DNA of 64,000 bases, from assembly GCA_030374805.1 (NCBI GenBank), contig JARGSG010000225.1:930001-994000 (forward strand), in the 5' to 3' direction. Source of the stretch: Gracilaria gracilis. Its lineage: Eukaryota > Rhodophyta > Florideophyceae > Gracilariales > Gracilariaceae. The translations under genes and the position numbers were made by a program. Of this stretch, positions 40,565-50,842 are shown piece by piece. Each line of letters starts with the position of its first letter. Position 1 is the first letter of the stretch. The notes under the pieces are model-generated. The model was given only the letters and a program-made list of their open reading frames with translations. It was not told where the DNA came from and ran no database searches.

Positions 40565-41093
40565 TTCTATGCAAAAGGGGTTCCAAGCTACGTTCGTACG
40601 ATCTTCTCTTCTCTTCTCTTCCGTATGACCACGATGCGTGATGGGGAGCAAGGTACAAGGGTATTGCGGTTGGGACTGTTGAACTTGGGTGATGGGAGAT
40701 TGCGCAAGATTGGATGGGTTAGGGGGCCCCTACCCCTACTAGGGGTGCCTCGAGCAAAGGCACCGTTGGTAGGTGTAGTGGAGAGAGAAAATGGATCAGG
40801 AGCGGGTGGCCGTGATGGCGAACGGCGACGAACAGACGGCACGCCATTGGACGCGTTCGCACGCGCGGTTTATGACGTGGCGCCGCGGCACCTATAGCCG
40901 TGAGTGCCACCCTGCCGACGGTGGCGCCACAGCTCCACTCGAATCTTGGAAGCATTCCTTGCGCACGTCTTGCACGCATGCATGCACACACGCACGCGTC
41001 GCATCTCGTCCGGCTACCATCCGTCCGTCTATTGCGCCGCGGCTTGCTTCCGAATCCCTGCCGTCCTCTTTCCGTCCGCTCCATGGCATCCAC
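40565..41093. promoter_or_regulatory. Divergent promoter with TACCGTTGGTA-like and TACCCTTGTA motifs
   Basis: TACAAGGGTA (40654-40663) and CACCGTTGGTA (40761-40771) occur together, with a small palindrome ACCCCT-ACT-AGGGGT at 40732-40746. The motifs lie about 95-535 bp from the two divergent starts. Confidence 0.45.
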
Positions 41094-44000
41094 ATGGAGA
41101 ACTTGTCCAACTCCCTGCCCTCCTACTTTCGTTACGGCCCCACTCCGAGTTCGCCCTTTTTCACGGCTGAGCCGGACGATCCCGCCAGTTCTGTCCCCTC
41201 GGTCGATTTGCGCGCTGCAAAGACGCGCCTTGAGGTGCTCAAGGGCTGGGAGGTTAACTTCTCAGTGCTCTGTCTGTTCTTCGCGTCCACGCTTGCGCTG
41301 GTCTACATTTTCGTCAAGTTGAGGGTCACTGCGGCCGAATGGCATCTATCCCATGTAATTCATCCGCTCAACTCTGCAGAGTCCGTCGTAACACTGTTGC
41401 TTCAGGCTGCTAGTGTTGCGCTTCCGCTCTTTTACATCACCAGCTTGTACGTCGCGCCGACCGTCACCGACGAGCAGATATGGACATGTATCGTGCTTTC
41501 AGTCGCTCTTCTTGTTAGCAACCCGCTTACGCACGTCTCATCTCATATTTCGCGTAACGCCACAGCAAACATCACAAACCTCGCCCTGAAGCGCTCAAAC
41601 AAGTTATATTTTCCACTCGACGTGTTCTCGGAGGATCCCACGGCGCGTCTGATCATTGGTGATAGCGTGTACACTGCCGCCATTTATCTCTACCTCATTC
41701 TTTCGGCACACTCTTATCGCGTGTTTGATGTTAAGTCGTTGCATACCTTATCCTTCTACGCGCCCAAGGTGGCTTTGGCACTATTTTTCTTCGCAGTCAA
41801 GTTGGTCGCTGGATTCAAGGCGGGGGTGTCACTTGGTCTTGTTCCGTACTCTCGGCTGATCACCTGGTTTATTCTCTACAAAGCCGACCGACATTCTCCG
41901 CGTGTCACTATCCCCGTCTTGATAACCACCGTGCTTGACACTGCGTTTGCGTTCTGGCTTATGAGCGAAGTAGCACGTACCGCTGAATTTCTTGCTACCG
42001 TGCCTTATGTTGAGAATCGAGCAAAACAGCTTGGCTTTCGTTGCTTTGTTTTTCAAACGCTTGCGTTCTGTTGCAACATGATTGGGCTCAGTCTATTGGT
42101 AACTTATATGCTGCCAACTACCTACATATACGATGCCTATGACAATCCCCCGGCGAACTTTCTTCAATTGGAGCCACCTGTTGCTCGTCTTGGCCTGGCT
42201 TTTGTTTATTTTACGTGGACTCTGGTTGTTGCGTACGTAAACCTTCCACCGGAGCCTATCATACCTTTTGCACGACGAATTACGTTCAGGATTCTATTCC
42301 TACTCCGCAACAGTCGTGTGGCGGCATGGCTTGGTCTTGCGGACATTGTCACGGCCGAAGAGCCACAAGACGTGGACGAGACTGTGGACAACCAAGTAGA
42401 AATTCGTGCAGAGAAAGGGACAATACCTTTACGATATCGTCATCGCGAGATGTTTGATCATATCCTACTGTCCCCGGAAACGGCACAGCCTCTTTCTCCT
42501 CTCATTCTAAACCCACACCCTATGTCCTGTCCTCCAACCTGTGATTTGCGAAAGTATCGATCTCTGGATGAAGACCTTGAAGACAAAACTGAAACAAAAC
42601 CAGAACGCTCATGGAGTTCGTCAACCACACCCCCAATTGATATCATTCGAACCACATCCAGACGGCGACGTCCTCCGTACACGCATCGTCCTGTATCCCC
42701 TGATCTCTATGCAACCAGCCCTTTGCGACTGCGACTGCGCAAGAATCTATTCGTCATGGAGACTCAAGTTTTGCTAGCTAACGCCACGTATCTCTCGTAC
42801 ATTCCTGGAAATCCGAACGAAGAACGAACGCGCCAAGAGCCCAATGTCTCCCTGCAACACATTAGTTCTGTTTCTACAGGTTTAGAAGAGCTGGCAAGGC
42901 AAGTTGATGGAGGCTATCATCCTCGACGCACACATGACAAATCTCAACCGTCATACGACGATGGAACGAAGTTTCTCGTAGATCCATACGAGATGGCGGA
43001 GCGTTATGGATACAGGATACACAAACATTTTTGTGACGAGCAACTCAATACACACGCTATCATCCTTGTGAACTCTACTCGTGTTATTGTTGCCTTCAGC
43101 GGCACTCGGGACGTCACGAATTGGAGTCTCAATGCAAATATAAAGCGTGTTGTACTCGATGATAAGCTTGGGAGGTTCGAGTACGAACTGAATGACGACG
43201 TTACTGATGAAGAATCTGAAAGTGTCGCTGATGAGCTGAACATAGGAGGGCTTGACTACCGTACTTTTGACTTAAATTTTGACATCAATGACATCTCTCA
43301 GGAGAGAGAGCCATTAAGAAAGACGAAATCGGAGGAAGTCTTGTTTTTCGATGAAGAAGTTATTCTTACAAGCAGCAGATCAAAGGAATCTGAGAACACA
43401 CATACGAACGGTTACGGAGCAATCTTATCTCCTGCCAATGCGAATTCAGCTCGGCCCGTACGGTCGAGAAGTTCGAGCCCCTCCATACGTGGATCGAGGA
43501 CAACGCGAGGAGTTTCTATGGTGGCTAGCACTTTGGCAAGGGAACTTCTAACATTCGGACAGGCAAAAGTTCATGAGGGATTTATTAACGCATACATGTC
43601 CCTGCGAAAACAGATAATGGGTTCCCTTATCGAGCTCTACAAAGGTAAACATGGTACGCGAGCTGGAGCGCCTGAAAATGATCTCGAGAGAGGTCCGGAG
43701 GTGTCTCAAGGTCGTTATGGAATTGGAAAGTCATTGCCTTTGTTCTTCTGTGGCCATAGTCTTGGAGGAGCACTCGCGACCTTTGCAAGTTATGAAGCGG
43801 CTCGATACTACAAGCGAATAGGGCTCAATCGACGACAGGATGTATCTTGTACGACTTTTGGCTGCCCTCGACTGGGAAACGAAGCTTTCAAAGCAAGATA
43901 TGAGGGTTTGGTAGAGACGCATTGGCGATTCGAGATAGCTTCTGACCCTATCCCCAAGTTGCCTGGATGGATGCTGAACTATGTACCAGTCGGTGTGCAG

Positions 44001-44240
44001 GTGCTGCTGGACCAATCTGGAATGCTCCTAATTGATCCAAGCTTCATTGAGGTACTATGGTGGGGGCAGCTTTCCAACTGGTACATGGGCTACCGTTTAC
44101 ACATACGCGCGTCGTATTGTATGGCGTTACGAACATACTGCAAGCTTTACAAGAACGGGGCAGACGATCTTGCAGAAAAATTTTGGCCTTTCCCTCTTCG
44201 AGTACAGACGAAAGGACTCTTTCGTCAGGTTAATCAATAG
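41094..44240 (+). CDS. Polytopic membrane class 3 lipase (diacylglycerol-lipase-like)
   Basis: A 1,048-residue protein from the ATG at 41094; an upstream ATG at 40791 adds a His/Arg-rich, GC-rich leader that looks noncoding. The N-terminal 380 residues contain about eight hydrophobic spans. The C-terminal half is a lipase class 3 fold: VIVAFSGTRDVTNWSLNANI (oxyanion region), the nucleophile elbow GHSLGGA with Ser889, CPRLGN, Asp951 in ASDPIPK, and His1003. A long acidic insert lies between the oxyanion strand and the elbow. The nearest known layout is sn-1-specific diacylglycerol lipase (membrane bundle plus lipase 3 domain), but that has four spans. The substrate is probably a membrane glycerolipid. 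Confidence 0.88.
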   Translation: MENLSNSLPSYFRYGPTPSSPFFTAEPDDPASSVPSVDLRAAKTRLEVLKGWEVNFSVLCLFFASTLALVYIFVKLRVTAAEWHLSHVIHPLNSAESVVTLLLQAASVALPLFYITSLYVAPTVTDEQIWTCIVLSVALLVSNPLTHVSSHISRNATANITNLALKRSNKLYFPLDVFSEDPTARLIIGDSVYTAAIYLYLILSAHSYRVFDVKSLHTLSFYAPKVALALFFFAVKLVAGFKAGVSLGLVPYSRLITWFILYKADRHSPRVTIPVLITTVLDTAFAFWLMSEVARTAEFLATVPYVENRAKQLGFRCFVFQTLAFCCNMIGLSLLVTYMLPTTYIYDAYDNPPANFLQLEPPVARLGLAFVYFTWTLVVAYVNLPPEPIIPFARRITFRILFLLRNSRVAAWLGLADIVTAEEPQDVDETVDNQVEIRAEKGTIPLRYRHREMFDHILLSPETAQPLSPLILNPHPMSCPPTCDLRKYRSLDEDLEDKTETKPERSWSSSTTPPIDIIRTTSRRRRPPYTHRPVSPDLYATSPLRLRLRKNLFVMETQVLLANATYLSYIPGNPNEERTRQEPNVSLQHISSVSTGLEELARQVDGGYHPRRTHDKSQPSYDDGTKFLVDPYEMAERYGYRIHKHFCDEQLNTHAIILVNSTRVIVAFSGTRDVTNWSLNANIKRVVLDDKLGRFEYELNDDVTDEESESVADELNIGGLDYRTFDLNFDINDISQEREPLRKTKSEEVLFFDEEVILTSSRSKESENTHTNGYGAILSPANANSARPVRSRSSSPSIRGSRTTRGVSMVASTLARELLTFGQAKVHEGFINAYMSLRKQIMGSLIELYKGKHGTRAGAPENDLERGPEVSQGRYGIGKSLPLFFCGHSLGGALATFASYEAARYYKRIGLNRRQDVSCTTFGCPRLGNEAFKARYEGLVETHWRFEIASDPIPKLPGWMLNYVPVGVQVLLDQSGMLLIDPSFIEVLWWGQLSNWYMGYRLHIRASYCMALRTYCKLYKNGADDLAEKFWPFPLRVQTKGLFRQVNQ

Positions 44241-44781
44241 GTTTACCATACTCGACTATTAACCTGTAACTTCTAGCTCTTGAATGTGTATTATAAAACG
44301 AACGGTTTTTTTGTCTCTCACCTTCTTTGCCGTCGAGGGAAGGCTGCATAAGAAGCCTTGGTGTCCCGTACTTACAAATGTCAGCAAAGAATGTTTCTTT
44401 GATCATTCTTGAATGATTTCGTTATGTAAAAGGTGTTGGAGGTATATAATAGCCATGTAAAAGAACGCTCCATAATCCGAAGGTGATGATGAAGAAATGG
44501 TGGAAGGAGATGAGGTTACTCTGTGCAATACACGACGATTGAGAGGGAGATAAGTCTTCATCGGAGACAAGTTACACCCCAATCCCGTCAAAAGGTGCTT
44601 TCATCAAGCTCAGTTGTCAGCAAGTATCTACAAAGATCGTGACCGAAACATACACGCAATACAGCATGGTTCGCATAGCATAATCAGTCCATCACACGAA
44701 ACGAAGGAATCGGTCTTCATAAAGCGTCACACACAAAAAAAAAAGAAAAACCTGAAACAAGGTGCGTGCTTGAGATTGCAG
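44241..44781. other. Convergent intergenic region
   Basis: About 540 bp between the stops of the lipase and the RING gene. An A-rich stretch near 44735-44751 is seen, and nothing else. Confidence 0.45.
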
Positions 44782-46200
44782 CTATGATTCGTTTGAACTA
44801 GCAAACCAGTTCCACACAATGAGGTTTGATAGAGAAAGGCCCTGACCATGATTTCCCCGATCACGTAGTCCACGTAAGGAGAAGGTGCGGCCCACGCCAT
44901 GATGATGATGTCTAGAATTACTATTGTTTGCGCGATGAGAGTTTGAAGATGAATGAGATGAAGGCGGAACACCAATTCCATTGTTTGCAATCACAAGGTT
45001 GGCCGCGGCATGGTCAGCCAGGGTACCAGCTGCCTCATGGTCTGCGAGGTTTCTAGCCTCTTCAAGAGCAATGGAATTGGCCAGCTCTTCATCACGTGCT
45101 ATTCTCCCCATGGTGACAATATCCTTGGCCAAAGAACGGAAGCCCACAGAAAAGTGATCGCCAGTTGAACAGAAGTAGTGCGCCTTGGGACGAAGGTCTG
45201 GAGGAGAAATGGCACTGATCGCGCCTTTGACATCAATGGTAGTGGGATCAGTGTCCAGGCCGTCGTTGGTAAGACAAGCCCACACTCTGGGCTTTTGGAG
45301 GTTGTTTCGCAAAATCTTGTCCCAGTTCAAGATGAGGTCAAACGTGGAGCTGACGTGTGAAGAGCAGCACAACACAAGTACGTCTGGTTTCAACACCCGA
45401 ACATCATCCAAGATCATTCTCCTAGATGTGAGACTGGTCCTTCTAAGCACGGTAAGGCGAACATTCATGCCACCAATGAATGCGTTGGGTGAAAAATCAG
45501 TGCCATCACTAAACAAGTCTTCCAAGGGCAAGGGCTCACTCGGAGCGCCAGGTAAGGGATACTTGTTCATCAACTTGGTGACAAGGGTCTTCTTGCCGAC
45601 TTTTTCGGGGCCCAAGAAAACGACTTGCAGCGTGTCTTCCAAGACCTTTGACTCGCGCTGCTTTCTCTCAGCAATTATATCTCTAACAGCCTTGGTGACA
45701 TCACTACAGCCGGGTTTACGAATGATGACCTTTCTAGCCCTTGCGCGGCAGGTCGGGCAACGCCTCTTGACCAGTCGACTGACACAGACGTCACACAAGT
45801 TGGCGTGACCACAGGGATCCAGCTTGACGTTGGTCGGGCGTTCAAAGCACACGACGCAGCTGGAGTCCGAGTCCAGCAAGCCGGTGTCGGAATGCTTGTG
45901 ATTGGGAGAAGACGGGGCGGAGTGGTCGTCACTGTCAGAGAGAGGGGACGGTTGCTCCGACAGGTGGGGCGAAAGCGGGGGCGTTGCGGAAAGATTGGAG
46001 GGAGATAGAGGCGGTGAAAGATCATGCGTGGCGGTGACTGTGGTGACTTCCACGAGGGATGCAGCCAGCGGCTGCACAACCGGAGTGGCGGGTGGTTGCT
46101 GTTGATTTGGTCTGATGTGTTGGTTGGGTTGTTGGGGTTGTGGTTGCATTTGCGAGGAGGTTGGCGAATTTTGTTGACGGGCGTGGGTGTTAGACTCCAT
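44782..46200 (-). CDS. RING finger fused to a P-loop (Ras-like) domain
   Basis: A 472-residue protein. Residues 1-110 are Gln/Pro/Ser-rich. A C3HC4 RING lies at 115-151 (C115, C118, C130, H132, C136, C139, C148, C151), marking a likely E3 ubiquitin ligase. From residue 190 a nucleotide-binding-like domain follows: LQVVFLGPEKVGKKTLV is a Walker A sequence (Gly197 to Lys203), and DVLVLCCSSH and VWACLTNDG resemble later strands of small GTPases. The canonical NKxD motif is not obvious, so GTP binding is uncertain. The tail is Ala, Asn and His-rich. The pairing recalls TRIM23 (RING plus ARF domain) but the GTPase part is different. Confidence 0.8.
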   Translation of the reverse strand: MESNTHARQQNSPTSSQMQPQPQQPNQHIRPNQQQPPATPVVQPLAASLVEVTTVTATHDLSPPLSPSNLSATPPLSPHLSEQPSPLSDSDDHSAPSSPNHKHSDTGLLDSDSSCVVCFERPTNVKLDPCGHANLCDVCVSRLVKRRCPTCRARARKVIIRKPGCSDVTKAVRDIIAERKQRESKVLEDTLQVVFLGPEKVGKKTLVTKLMNKYPLPGAPSEPLPLEDLFSDGTDFSPNAFIGGMNVRLTVLRRTSLTSRRMILDDVRVLKPDVLVLCCSSHVSSTFDLILNWDKILRNNLQKPRVWACLTNDGLDTDPTTIDVKGAISAISPPDLRPKAHYFCSTGDHFSVGFRSLAKDIVTMGRIARDEELANSIALEEARNLADHEAAGTLADHAAANLVIANNGIGVPPSSHSSSNSHRANNSNSRHHHHGVGRTFSLRGLRDRGNHGQGLSLSNLIVWNWFASSNES

Positions 46201-47103
46201 TTAGGCGGTGGGAAGAATTATATGTGTGCTGCAGTGGGGCGTGGAGGGCGGAGAAGAAACAGGCAAAGAGGCGGGGTGGGGGGAAGAGGGAGGGAGTGAA
46301 TGGTGAGGTGTAATATATAAGGAGGGTGAGTAGCGAATGGGGGCGGTTTGCAACAAGCGTAAAAATGGGGGCTAGTTGAGCGCAGCACGGAGAGTGGAAA
46401 GCGACGAGCGCAGCGCGGGCGGAAGGCACAAGCGGGGTGGAGTTGGAAAACGCGCGACGAGCGAAAGTGCACTAGGAGCGGGCGGCGCCAACGAGGGGAA
46501 GGGGGGGGGGTGGTGGTGGTGGAGCGGAGCGGCGGCGGGGAGAACGCGCGCAGCGGCGGTGTTGCGGGAGTATGTTAGCGATAGCAACGTGGGCGGGAGA
46601 CGGCGCAAGCTTGCAAGCGGCACTTTGCTGCGTGCGACAGCTCCTTTTGCAAGCGGCGGAGCACAGTGTGCGCGCGCGCGCCAGCAGAGTGTGCTGGGCG
46701 AGGTACGAAAAAAAAAAAAAGAAAACGAGCGCGCGAGCGCGTGTTTTGCGAGCTGCTCGCGCATTGCGCGCGCCAGAGGCGGCTCGCACGTCAGCGGCGC
46801 AGCAAAAGATTGGCCGCGTTTTGGGCCAATTTGGTGGTTTTCGGCACGCGCTCGCGCCGCGCCGCTCATTCATTGGGCGGCTGCGCGGCAGATATGATGC
46901 GTGCTGCGTTGTGAGTGGGCGGCGTATATGCGCTTTATTGTTGGTGTGCGCGTGAAATGTGATTTTATATTTTCAAGCGCTGCCGCACACGGCGTGTGGA
47001 AGCTGTGTCGGCCACGTGCAATTCAATCGGATTCGCTCTATGGATACACCTTACCGTTGGTATCCAAAAAGTGCGTAGAAAAGGTTGCCAGCGTGCAAGC
47101 AAC

Positions 47104-47230
47104 GTCACGTCGGCGTCCACGCATGTTGCTGCGCCACGTGCACACGTGCGTACCTGTACATACGTGTACAGGTTGTACACGTACGCACGTGTGCACGTGG
47201 CGCAGCAACATGCGTGGACGCCGACGTGAC
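47104..47230. repeat. Perfect 50-bp inverted repeat with 27-bp loop
   Basis: Arms 47104-47153 and 47181-47230 are exact reverse complements, beginning GTCACGTCGGCGTCCACG and ending CGTGGACGCCGACGTGAC. The loop contains a further palindrome, CTGTACA-TACG-TGTACAG, and its second half is nearly repeated just after the right arm (47231-47250). Confidence 0.9.
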
Positions 47231-47427
47231 TGTACAGGTTGTACACGTATGCGAGGTGCACTTGGCTGTGGCTCGCGCGAGCAGTGTACACGTTGGGCGG
47301 CAGACGGCGGAGCGCGACTGTAAACATGTGCGCTCTCCTCTCGGGGGTGCGAGAGCGCGCCACCGCGCGGCTGTGATGGTGTAGATACAGTACGCATGAC
47401 GATGCGAACGGACGCGGGTGGCGGCGA

Positions 47428-47480
47428 GCGCGTCGGAGCTCAAGTGGCGGCGTGCGCGTCGGAGCTCAAGTGGCGGCGAG
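47428..47480. repeat. 26-bp direct repeat, two copies
   Basis: GCGCGTCGGAGCTCAAGTGG occurs at 47428 and again at 47454, in tandem with a 26-bp period. Confidence 0.75.
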
Positions 47481-48499
47481 AAGGCGCTGTGTGTGGCGGT
47501 GAACAGCGCCGACGTGAGGGCGTGCGCACACGGCGACGCGCCGCCCAGCGCCCAAAGCCGTACAGTACAGTGCGACAACGGCGCTCGGCGAGAAGGCGCG
47601 TTTTACTTCCACGCCTCGTGTCGCACAGCGCGCGCGCGCGAGTCACGGAAGTAGCGACGCGTTAATGTGTCGTTTCGTCGCGCCGCTTGCAATCAGCCGC
47701 CGCCGCCGCCGCACTCGCGACGCGCTTGTCGCATCCCGCGGCGCGCGCGCGCGCGCGCGCGCGCGCTCGCACGCTCGCACGCCTGCACGCGAGAGAGCGC
47801 AACAACCTTTTGTGAACGTGCCATTGCACCGCTGTGTATGACGCCCCGTGTGTCATGCTGAGCACCCACCACCGCCTCAAAGCGGCGCGCGAGACAGCGC
47901 GCGCCACTCCGCGTGGACGTTGCCTTCCTCCAGCGCGCGTCTCGCTTGGCGCCGGTTGCTTCTGCCTACGTTGGCGCGCCCGACAGCGTCTGTGTGCGCG
48001 CGCGCCGCCGCCGCTGCAGCTGAGCTCGGACGCGCGCGCAGCGGCGCGCCGAGGCGCACGCGACGCGACGCGAGCTTAAAAACATGCCGCCTCGCAATCG
48101 CGCATCGAAAACACGCGTGCACGTACGCAAATAGATGTAACGCAAGCGTCGCACACGCGCATCGTCTCGAAGAGCAAGTGCCACTTGCTGCAGCGCACGC
48201 GCCTGTCGACCGCTGATAGCGCGTCGACGCGCGCTGTAATTGGCGAATAAACGCGCGTGTCTCACGCACCGTCGCGCGTGTCGGCGGCGCGGCGCAGCGA
48301 GCGCACGCGCGCCGTTAAAGGCGCGCGTACCACCACCACCACCACCACCACCACGTGCGCAGCGTGCGCCCCAAACGTCGCCAATGGCCCTCGTCGCGCA
48401 CAATCGCGCACCGCCTGCGCCACGCCATCCCGGCTGCACCGTTTGTTTTAACATCGCTCAGCGCCACCTCCGCGCCCGACCGAGAAAAAAACCTTTTTA

Positions 48500-48770
48500 G
48501 CAATCGAAGCCCTCCCCCCCCCCCCCCCCACACCCCCCACACCCCGCACCCGCACCGCCCCCACGCCTCGCCTCCTCACCACCCTCTCTCTTCGAGCCCC
48601 CCGCCGTTCAGCTTCCAGCTTCCTCCCTCTTCCCCTTCCACACAAACCCAACTACTTGTTCCGTTTTCTTCCCAACCTCTCACTCTTCCCCCTCCTCCCC
48701 CTCCTCCCCCTCCTCCCCCTCTCTCCCCCTCCTCCCCCTCCTCCTCCCCCTCCTCCTCCCCCACCTCACA
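48500..48770 (+). promoter_or_regulatory. Pyrimidine-rich leader upstream of the poly-proline orphan gene
   Basis: A nearly unbroken C/T-rich tract (C16 at 48514-48529, CCTCCCC repeats at 48690-48765) ends at the ATG at 48771. It is probably promoter or 5' UTR; the role is inferred from position. Confidence 0.4.
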
Positions 48771-50531
48771 ATGCAGCATCCGTCTGCTTGGGTCGCCGCC
48801 GACCCTGAGCCAGCTCCCATTTTTGCCTCACTGGAGGCTGCGCTAGCTCCTCTCCCCCTTCCCACCCACCATCAGTTCAATAGTACTTCCAGCCCCACCA
48901 CCACCATCGTCACCGTGTCATCCCCCGCCTCCCCCCCTCCCCACCGCTCTGTGCGCACAGCAGAGCAGTTGTGGCAGCTGCAGCAATTGCTCAGTCCCAG
49001 CCCGTCGCCCACTGTGCGCACCAAGCCAGTGGATGCACTTGGCCCTTCTTGTCTCATCGCACTCTACTTCACCACCCTCACCCGAACGCTGCTGAGGAAC
49101 AGGGCCATCCCAATTCGAGCCCGCCTCGCCTTCCTGGCCCCGCAGCTGCACTACAAGTTCACCCAGCTCATCAATGGAAAGTGGAAGAACGTCCCCACCG
49201 TCCAATTACCCTACACTTCGCTGTGCCAGGCCGGCAATTGGTTGACCGCCCGCATCGGTCTGCAGCACCCCAATTTCAAGAGTGCTAAAGACGCCCTCCA
49301 ATCCACCCTCACCCACGCCTGGCAGACGCGCAACTGGATATGCATCATCAATCTGCTGGGCGAAGGAGATCTGGCCATGGCTGATTTACTCGAGTGTGAC
49401 GCCGTTGCCGGTAAACCGCTGGCCACACCTCCGCAGTTTCTGGGCCGTCTCAACTGCCACAAGGGTGCCCCGGACATTCGCCGTGATGTGGACGGTGCCC
49501 TATCGGCCCGCCGAGCACTCAATGACGTCCTGGACATGCTGGGACTCAAGGCCGCATCTGTCAGTGCTGGCATGTTCCGCCGTGTCGTATCTCCGGCCTG
49601 GAAGCAACGCTGCCCTTATGCAGCCAGTCATTCTCGCCCGAATTGTTGCTCTTTCTATGAAGGAGGTTACTTCAAGAAGCTCATGTCACACTCCCAATTG
49701 TATGGCGACTCAGCTGCCTTTTCCGTTCAAGAGGTGCTCGAGGGAATTGATGAAGTGATCAAACTGTGGAATAACCCAGGCGGCATGTGTGTTCGTGAGG
49801 CCAAATGTGCCGCAGGCCTTCGTTATAATGTCGATAAGAGTTTCCAATCTGGCGTCAGAAGTTACGTGAAGGCAAGGTTTCTGAGGGAAGCCCCGTCTGT
49901 CATTGATCAGCTACGTATGCAGGAACAGCACACTTACCAGAGCGTCAAGAATCTGTTGCGCATCAAACGCGCAAAGTATTTCAGGTGTCGGGAACAATTG
50001 GACATTATCGAGCTGACTGTGGACGATCTCGTCCCTCGTTTCAGTTCGACACTTGGCCCTACAATGCCATCATCAGATATGGGTTTCCAATCGTTTACAC
50101 AGCCGCCGCCGCCACCACCGCCACCACCACCGCCACCACCACCGGCGACGGAGCATCTACACTTTCATGGATCTACTACTGTCCCGTTGCAGCCGATGTA
50201 CCCTGGTGATGATGCCATGGGAATGATGGCCTCGCAAGCCCTGAGCATTGCCGCGGCAAAGAAGCGCAAACGCCCTGAATTCGAAGAGGGTTTGTGTCCG
50301 ACCACCCCTCGTGAACAGAAGAGGAAGCATGCGCACCTGTCATTGAAGCGCAAGGAAGCCGCTGAGACTGCTCTGCGACAATTCCTGGATGAACGACGAG
50401 CAGTATGCTCTCGGTTGCAAGACCTCTTGGATCACACTCAGCGGCATGGAGAATGCTGCAGCTGCCCAGACATTGGTGATGTTGCTGCACCCGGAGAGTT
50501 TCCCACGTCTGCGAATACACCAGTTGCCTAA
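48771..50531 (+). CDS. Orphan protein with proline run, probably nuclear
   Basis: A 586-residue single-exon protein of unknown family. Residues 1-85 are Ser/Pro/Thr-rich. The central 330 residues look globular, with conserved-looking Trp and Cys (WKNVPTVQLPYTSLCQAGNW, NWICIINLLGEGD, RPNCCSFYEGGYFKKLM). A run of 14 prolines lies near residue 445-458, followed by a basic cluster (KKRKRPEFEEG, REQKRKHAHLSLKRKEA) that could be a nuclear signal. The C-terminus has a short helical segment. The coding sequence is less GC-rich than its leader. Length and composition argue for a real gene; no function is assigned. Confidence 0.75.
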   Translation: MQHPSAWVAADPEPAPIFASLEAALAPLPLPTHHQFNSTSSPTTTIVTVSSPASPPPHRSVRTAEQLWQLQQLLSPSPSPTVRTKPVDALGPSCLIALYFTTLTRTLLRNRAIPIRARLAFLAPQLHYKFTQLINGKWKNVPTVQLPYTSLCQAGNWLTARIGLQHPNFKSAKDALQSTLTHAWQTRNWICIINLLGEGDLAMADLLECDAVAGKPLATPPQFLGRLNCHKGAPDIRRDVDGALSARRALNDVLDMLGLKAASVSAGMFRRVVSPAWKQRCPYAASHSRPNCCSFYEGGYFKKLMSHSQLYGDSAAFSVQEVLEGIDEVIKLWNNPGGMCVREAKCAAGLRYNVDKSFQSGVRSYVKARFLREAPSVIDQLRMQEQHTYQSVKNLLRIKRAKYFRCREQLDIIELTVDDLVPRFSSTLGPTMPSSDMGFQSFTQPPPPPPPPPPPPPPATEHLHFHGSTTVPLQPMYPGDDAMGMMASQALSIAAAKKRKRPEFEEGLCPTTPREQKRKHAHLSLKRKEAAETALRQFLDERRAVCSRLQDLLDHTQRHGECCSCPDIGDVAAPGEFPTSANTPVA

Positions 50532-50842
50532 ATTGGTGATGTTTGTTCTGTTTAATTGTTGTGCTGGGATTGGAGGATGTAACAGTAATGGGAGTCAGTT
50601 CCATGGCTCGTTACGTGCGCTGTGTGATAGTTAAGTTTGGTTTCTGTTCCGCTAGTCAGATAGGGCAGCATGTTTCTTTGAATCGCGATGACTGTGGCAG
50701 TAGATACCCTTGTACTCTGTTCTATGAGCATTGGCTTTTGTGTTTTTTCCCTTGAGTTGATTACTTTGTTTGCTAAGCTCTGATAAGTTAAAAAGGAAAA
50801 TGGTTTCACGTTTAATCTCGCAAACAAGTTGTTCAGTTCTAT
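50532..50842. other. Convergent intergenic region
   Basis: About 310 bp between the stops of the poly-proline orphan and Asterix. TACCCTTGTA lies at 50705-50714. Confidence 0.45.

Larger units (their letters stand above)
46201..48770. other. GC-rich gene-free region with inverted repeat and microsatellites
   Basis: About 2.6 kb. Long overlapping frames here reflect GC bias (Arg/Ala-rich on every frame), not genes. It holds TACCGTTGGTA (47052-47062), the 50-bp inverted repeat (47104-47230), a 26-bp tandem repeat (47428-47480), a GC dinucleotide run (47741-47766), a CCA run (48329-48354), a C16 run (48514-48529), and a pyrimidine tract before the next gene. Confidence 0.65.

Noticed and set aside
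46372-46897. Several 130-170-codon frames on both strands
   Set aside because: They are open on nearly all frames because of high GC; Arg/Ala-rich text without domains.
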